DNA from: Opitutales bacterium
GTDB taxonomy: Bacteria > Verrucomicrobiota > Verrucomicrobiia > Opitutales > UBA2987
Direction: 5' to 3'
DNA: 15,316 nucleotides
Assembly: GCA_021772555.1 (NCBI GenBank)
Contig: JAJFLT010000451.1
Location: forward strand, 1-15,316
The notes beneath the pieces were generated by a model, which worked only from the letters and a program-made list of their open reading frames with translations, had not been told where the DNA came from and searched no databases. Positions 14,367-15,316 of this stretch are shown here, piece by piece. The translations under genes were made by a program, and so were the position numbers. The stretch's first letter is position 1. Each line of letters begins with the position of its first letter.

Positions 14367-15316
14367 AAATGGCGCTGAGGGCGTTCTTGTTGGCGATTCT
14401 GTTGGCCGGTTGTGCCAGAAGAGAAACCCGCGTCGAACACGGCAACCACAACCAAATCCTGCACTTGGGCAACCAGGTGGAGCCAGCCGATCTCGATCCC
14501 CATACCACCACCGGCGTCCCCGAAATCAATATCCATATGGCCTTGTTCGAAGGTCTGGTCAGCCCGCATCCAGAAGACCTCAGCCCCATCCCAGGGGTGG
14601 CCGAAAAATGGGAAATTTCCACCGACGGCCGGAATTACACCTTTTACCTGAGAGAAAACGCCCGTTGGTCGAACGGCGACCCACTGACGGCTCATGATTT
14701 TATTTTCTCCATTCAGCGGATGCTGAGCCCGGTCTTGGGTGCGGCTAACGCCGGACTGCTTTTTGTCCTGGAAAATGCCGGCGCCTATCACGCGGGCGAC
14801 ATCGAGGATTTTTCGCAGGTGGGTGCAAAAGCCATTAGAGATCATATACTGGAGCTAAATTTGGAGGAGCCGACGCCTTACTTCCTTTCCTTGCTGTTGC
14901 ATCCGGCCTGGTATCCGGTGCACGAGAAAACATTGCTCAGCCACGGAGCAGCGAATGAACGCGCCACCGGCTGGACGAAAGCGGGCCATCACGTAGGCAA
15001 TGGACCCTTTCGCCTCAAGGAATGGAGGGTTAATGAAGCGGTCACAGTGGAAAGGAATCCCCATTATTGGGACGCAACGGCGGTTCGATTGGAGAAAATC
15101 CATTTTTATCCAATCGAGAACCTCAATAGCGAAGAATTGGCCTTCAAAGCGGGCCAACTGCACGTCACCGAGGCCGTGCCCTCGGCCAAACTAGCCCTTT
15201 ACCGGCGGGAAAATGCACCGTTTCTGCGCCTCGATCCTTATTTGGGCACTGAATATTACCTGCTGAATACGAAAATTCCGCCGTTGGACGATGTCCGGGT
15301 GCGGCGGGCGCTCAGC
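14363..15316 (+). CDS. OppA-like peptide ABC transporter substrate-binding lipoprotein, N-terminal part (runs off right edge)
   Basis: The frame is open for 318 codons from ATG 14363 to the window end, so the C-terminal part (probably 200 or more residues) is missing. The N-terminus is a lipoprotein signal: MKMALRAFLLAILLAGC with lipobox LAGC and Cys17, which predicts a membrane-anchored periplasmic or outer-membrane protein. It then matches solute-binding family 5 (oligopeptide binding): EPADLDPH near residue 40, ALFEGLV, WEISTDGRNYTFYLRENARWSNGDPLTA (about 84-111) and GNGPFRL with NPHYWD near residues 215-235. Such proteins capture peptides and hand them to an importer, which must be encoded beyond the edge or elsewhere. 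The start overlaps the DUF885 stop (ATGA), showing translational coupling to a secreted peptidase. A second ATG, two codons on (14369), is possible. Confidence 0.92.
   Translation, partial: MKMALRAFLLAILLAGCARRETRVEHGNHNQILHLGNQVEPADLDPHTTTGVPEINIHMALFEGLVSPHPEDLSPIPGVAEKWEISTDGRNYTFYLRENARWSNGDPLTAHDFIFSIQRMLSPVLGAANAGLLFVLENAGAYHAGDIEDFSQVGAKAIRDHILELNLEEPTPYFLSLLLHPAWYPVHEKTLLSHGAANERATGWTKAGHHVGNGPFRLKEWRVNEAVTVERNPHYWDATAVRLEKIHFYPIENLNSEELAFKAGQLHVTEAVPSAKLALYRRENAPFLRLDPYLGTEYYLLNTKIPPLDDVRVRRALS

Overview
The window suggests a Gram-negative bacterium. It carries heptose-phosphate (LPS core) genes, two proteins with lipoprotein signals, phosphatidylserine decarboxylase and a large duplicated FtsX/MacB-type permease. 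The gene styles (stand-alone HldA kinase next to a GmhB-like phosphatase, an 821-residue ADOP-type permease, AT-rich leaders with weak Shine-Dalgarno signals) are compatible with Verrucomicrobiota, perhaps Opitutae. That placement is an inference from family resemblance, not from a marker gene. No rRNA, tRNA, CRISPR array, transposase or phage gene was recognised.

Layout. Positions 1-1067 (minus strand) hold the first 355 residues of a multi-membrane glycosyltransferase-like protein that runs off the left edge; this stretch is clearly more AT-rich than the rest. Positions 1246-2145 (plus) encode phosphatidylserine decarboxylase, convergent with a DUF192 lipoprotein at 2155-2688 (minus). Divergent from the latter is an M24 metallopeptidase (2739-3887, plus). 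After a gap with a REP-like palindrome come a heptose-7-phosphate kinase (4008-4982) and an overlapping HAD heptose-bisphosphate phosphatase (4963-5508). A minus-strand block follows: a membrane-anchored, possibly arrestin-fold protein (5537-6061), a VOC/glyoxalase-fold protein (6199-6564) and a MocR-type GntR-aminotransferase regulator with a cysteine-rich C-terminus (6635-8137).

The right part is plus strand. A 393-bp gap holds a sigma-54-like element in front of a small two-helix membrane protein (8531-8890). Next come a long nested inverted repeat (8931-9023) and a rho-independent terminator (9095-9121), which together could be an ncRNA or a structured 3' end. Four closely spaced genes then follow: an ABC ATPase (9158-9937), an ADOP-like permease (9962-12427), a secreted DUF885 putative metallopeptidase (12549-14366) and an OppA-like peptide-binding lipoprotein that runs off the right edge (14363-15316).

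How the genes fit together. The hldA-gmhB pair gives two successive steps of ADP-heptose synthesis for LPS core. The last four genes look like one operon in which a secreted peptidase and a peptide-binding lipoprotein are translationally coupled (ATGA) behind a MacB-like transporter, suggesting peptide processing, export or uptake at the envelope. No clearly novel defence or mobile system is visible. The best leads are the structured RNA candidate near 9 kb, the cysteine-rich MocR regulator and the peptidase/transporter operon.
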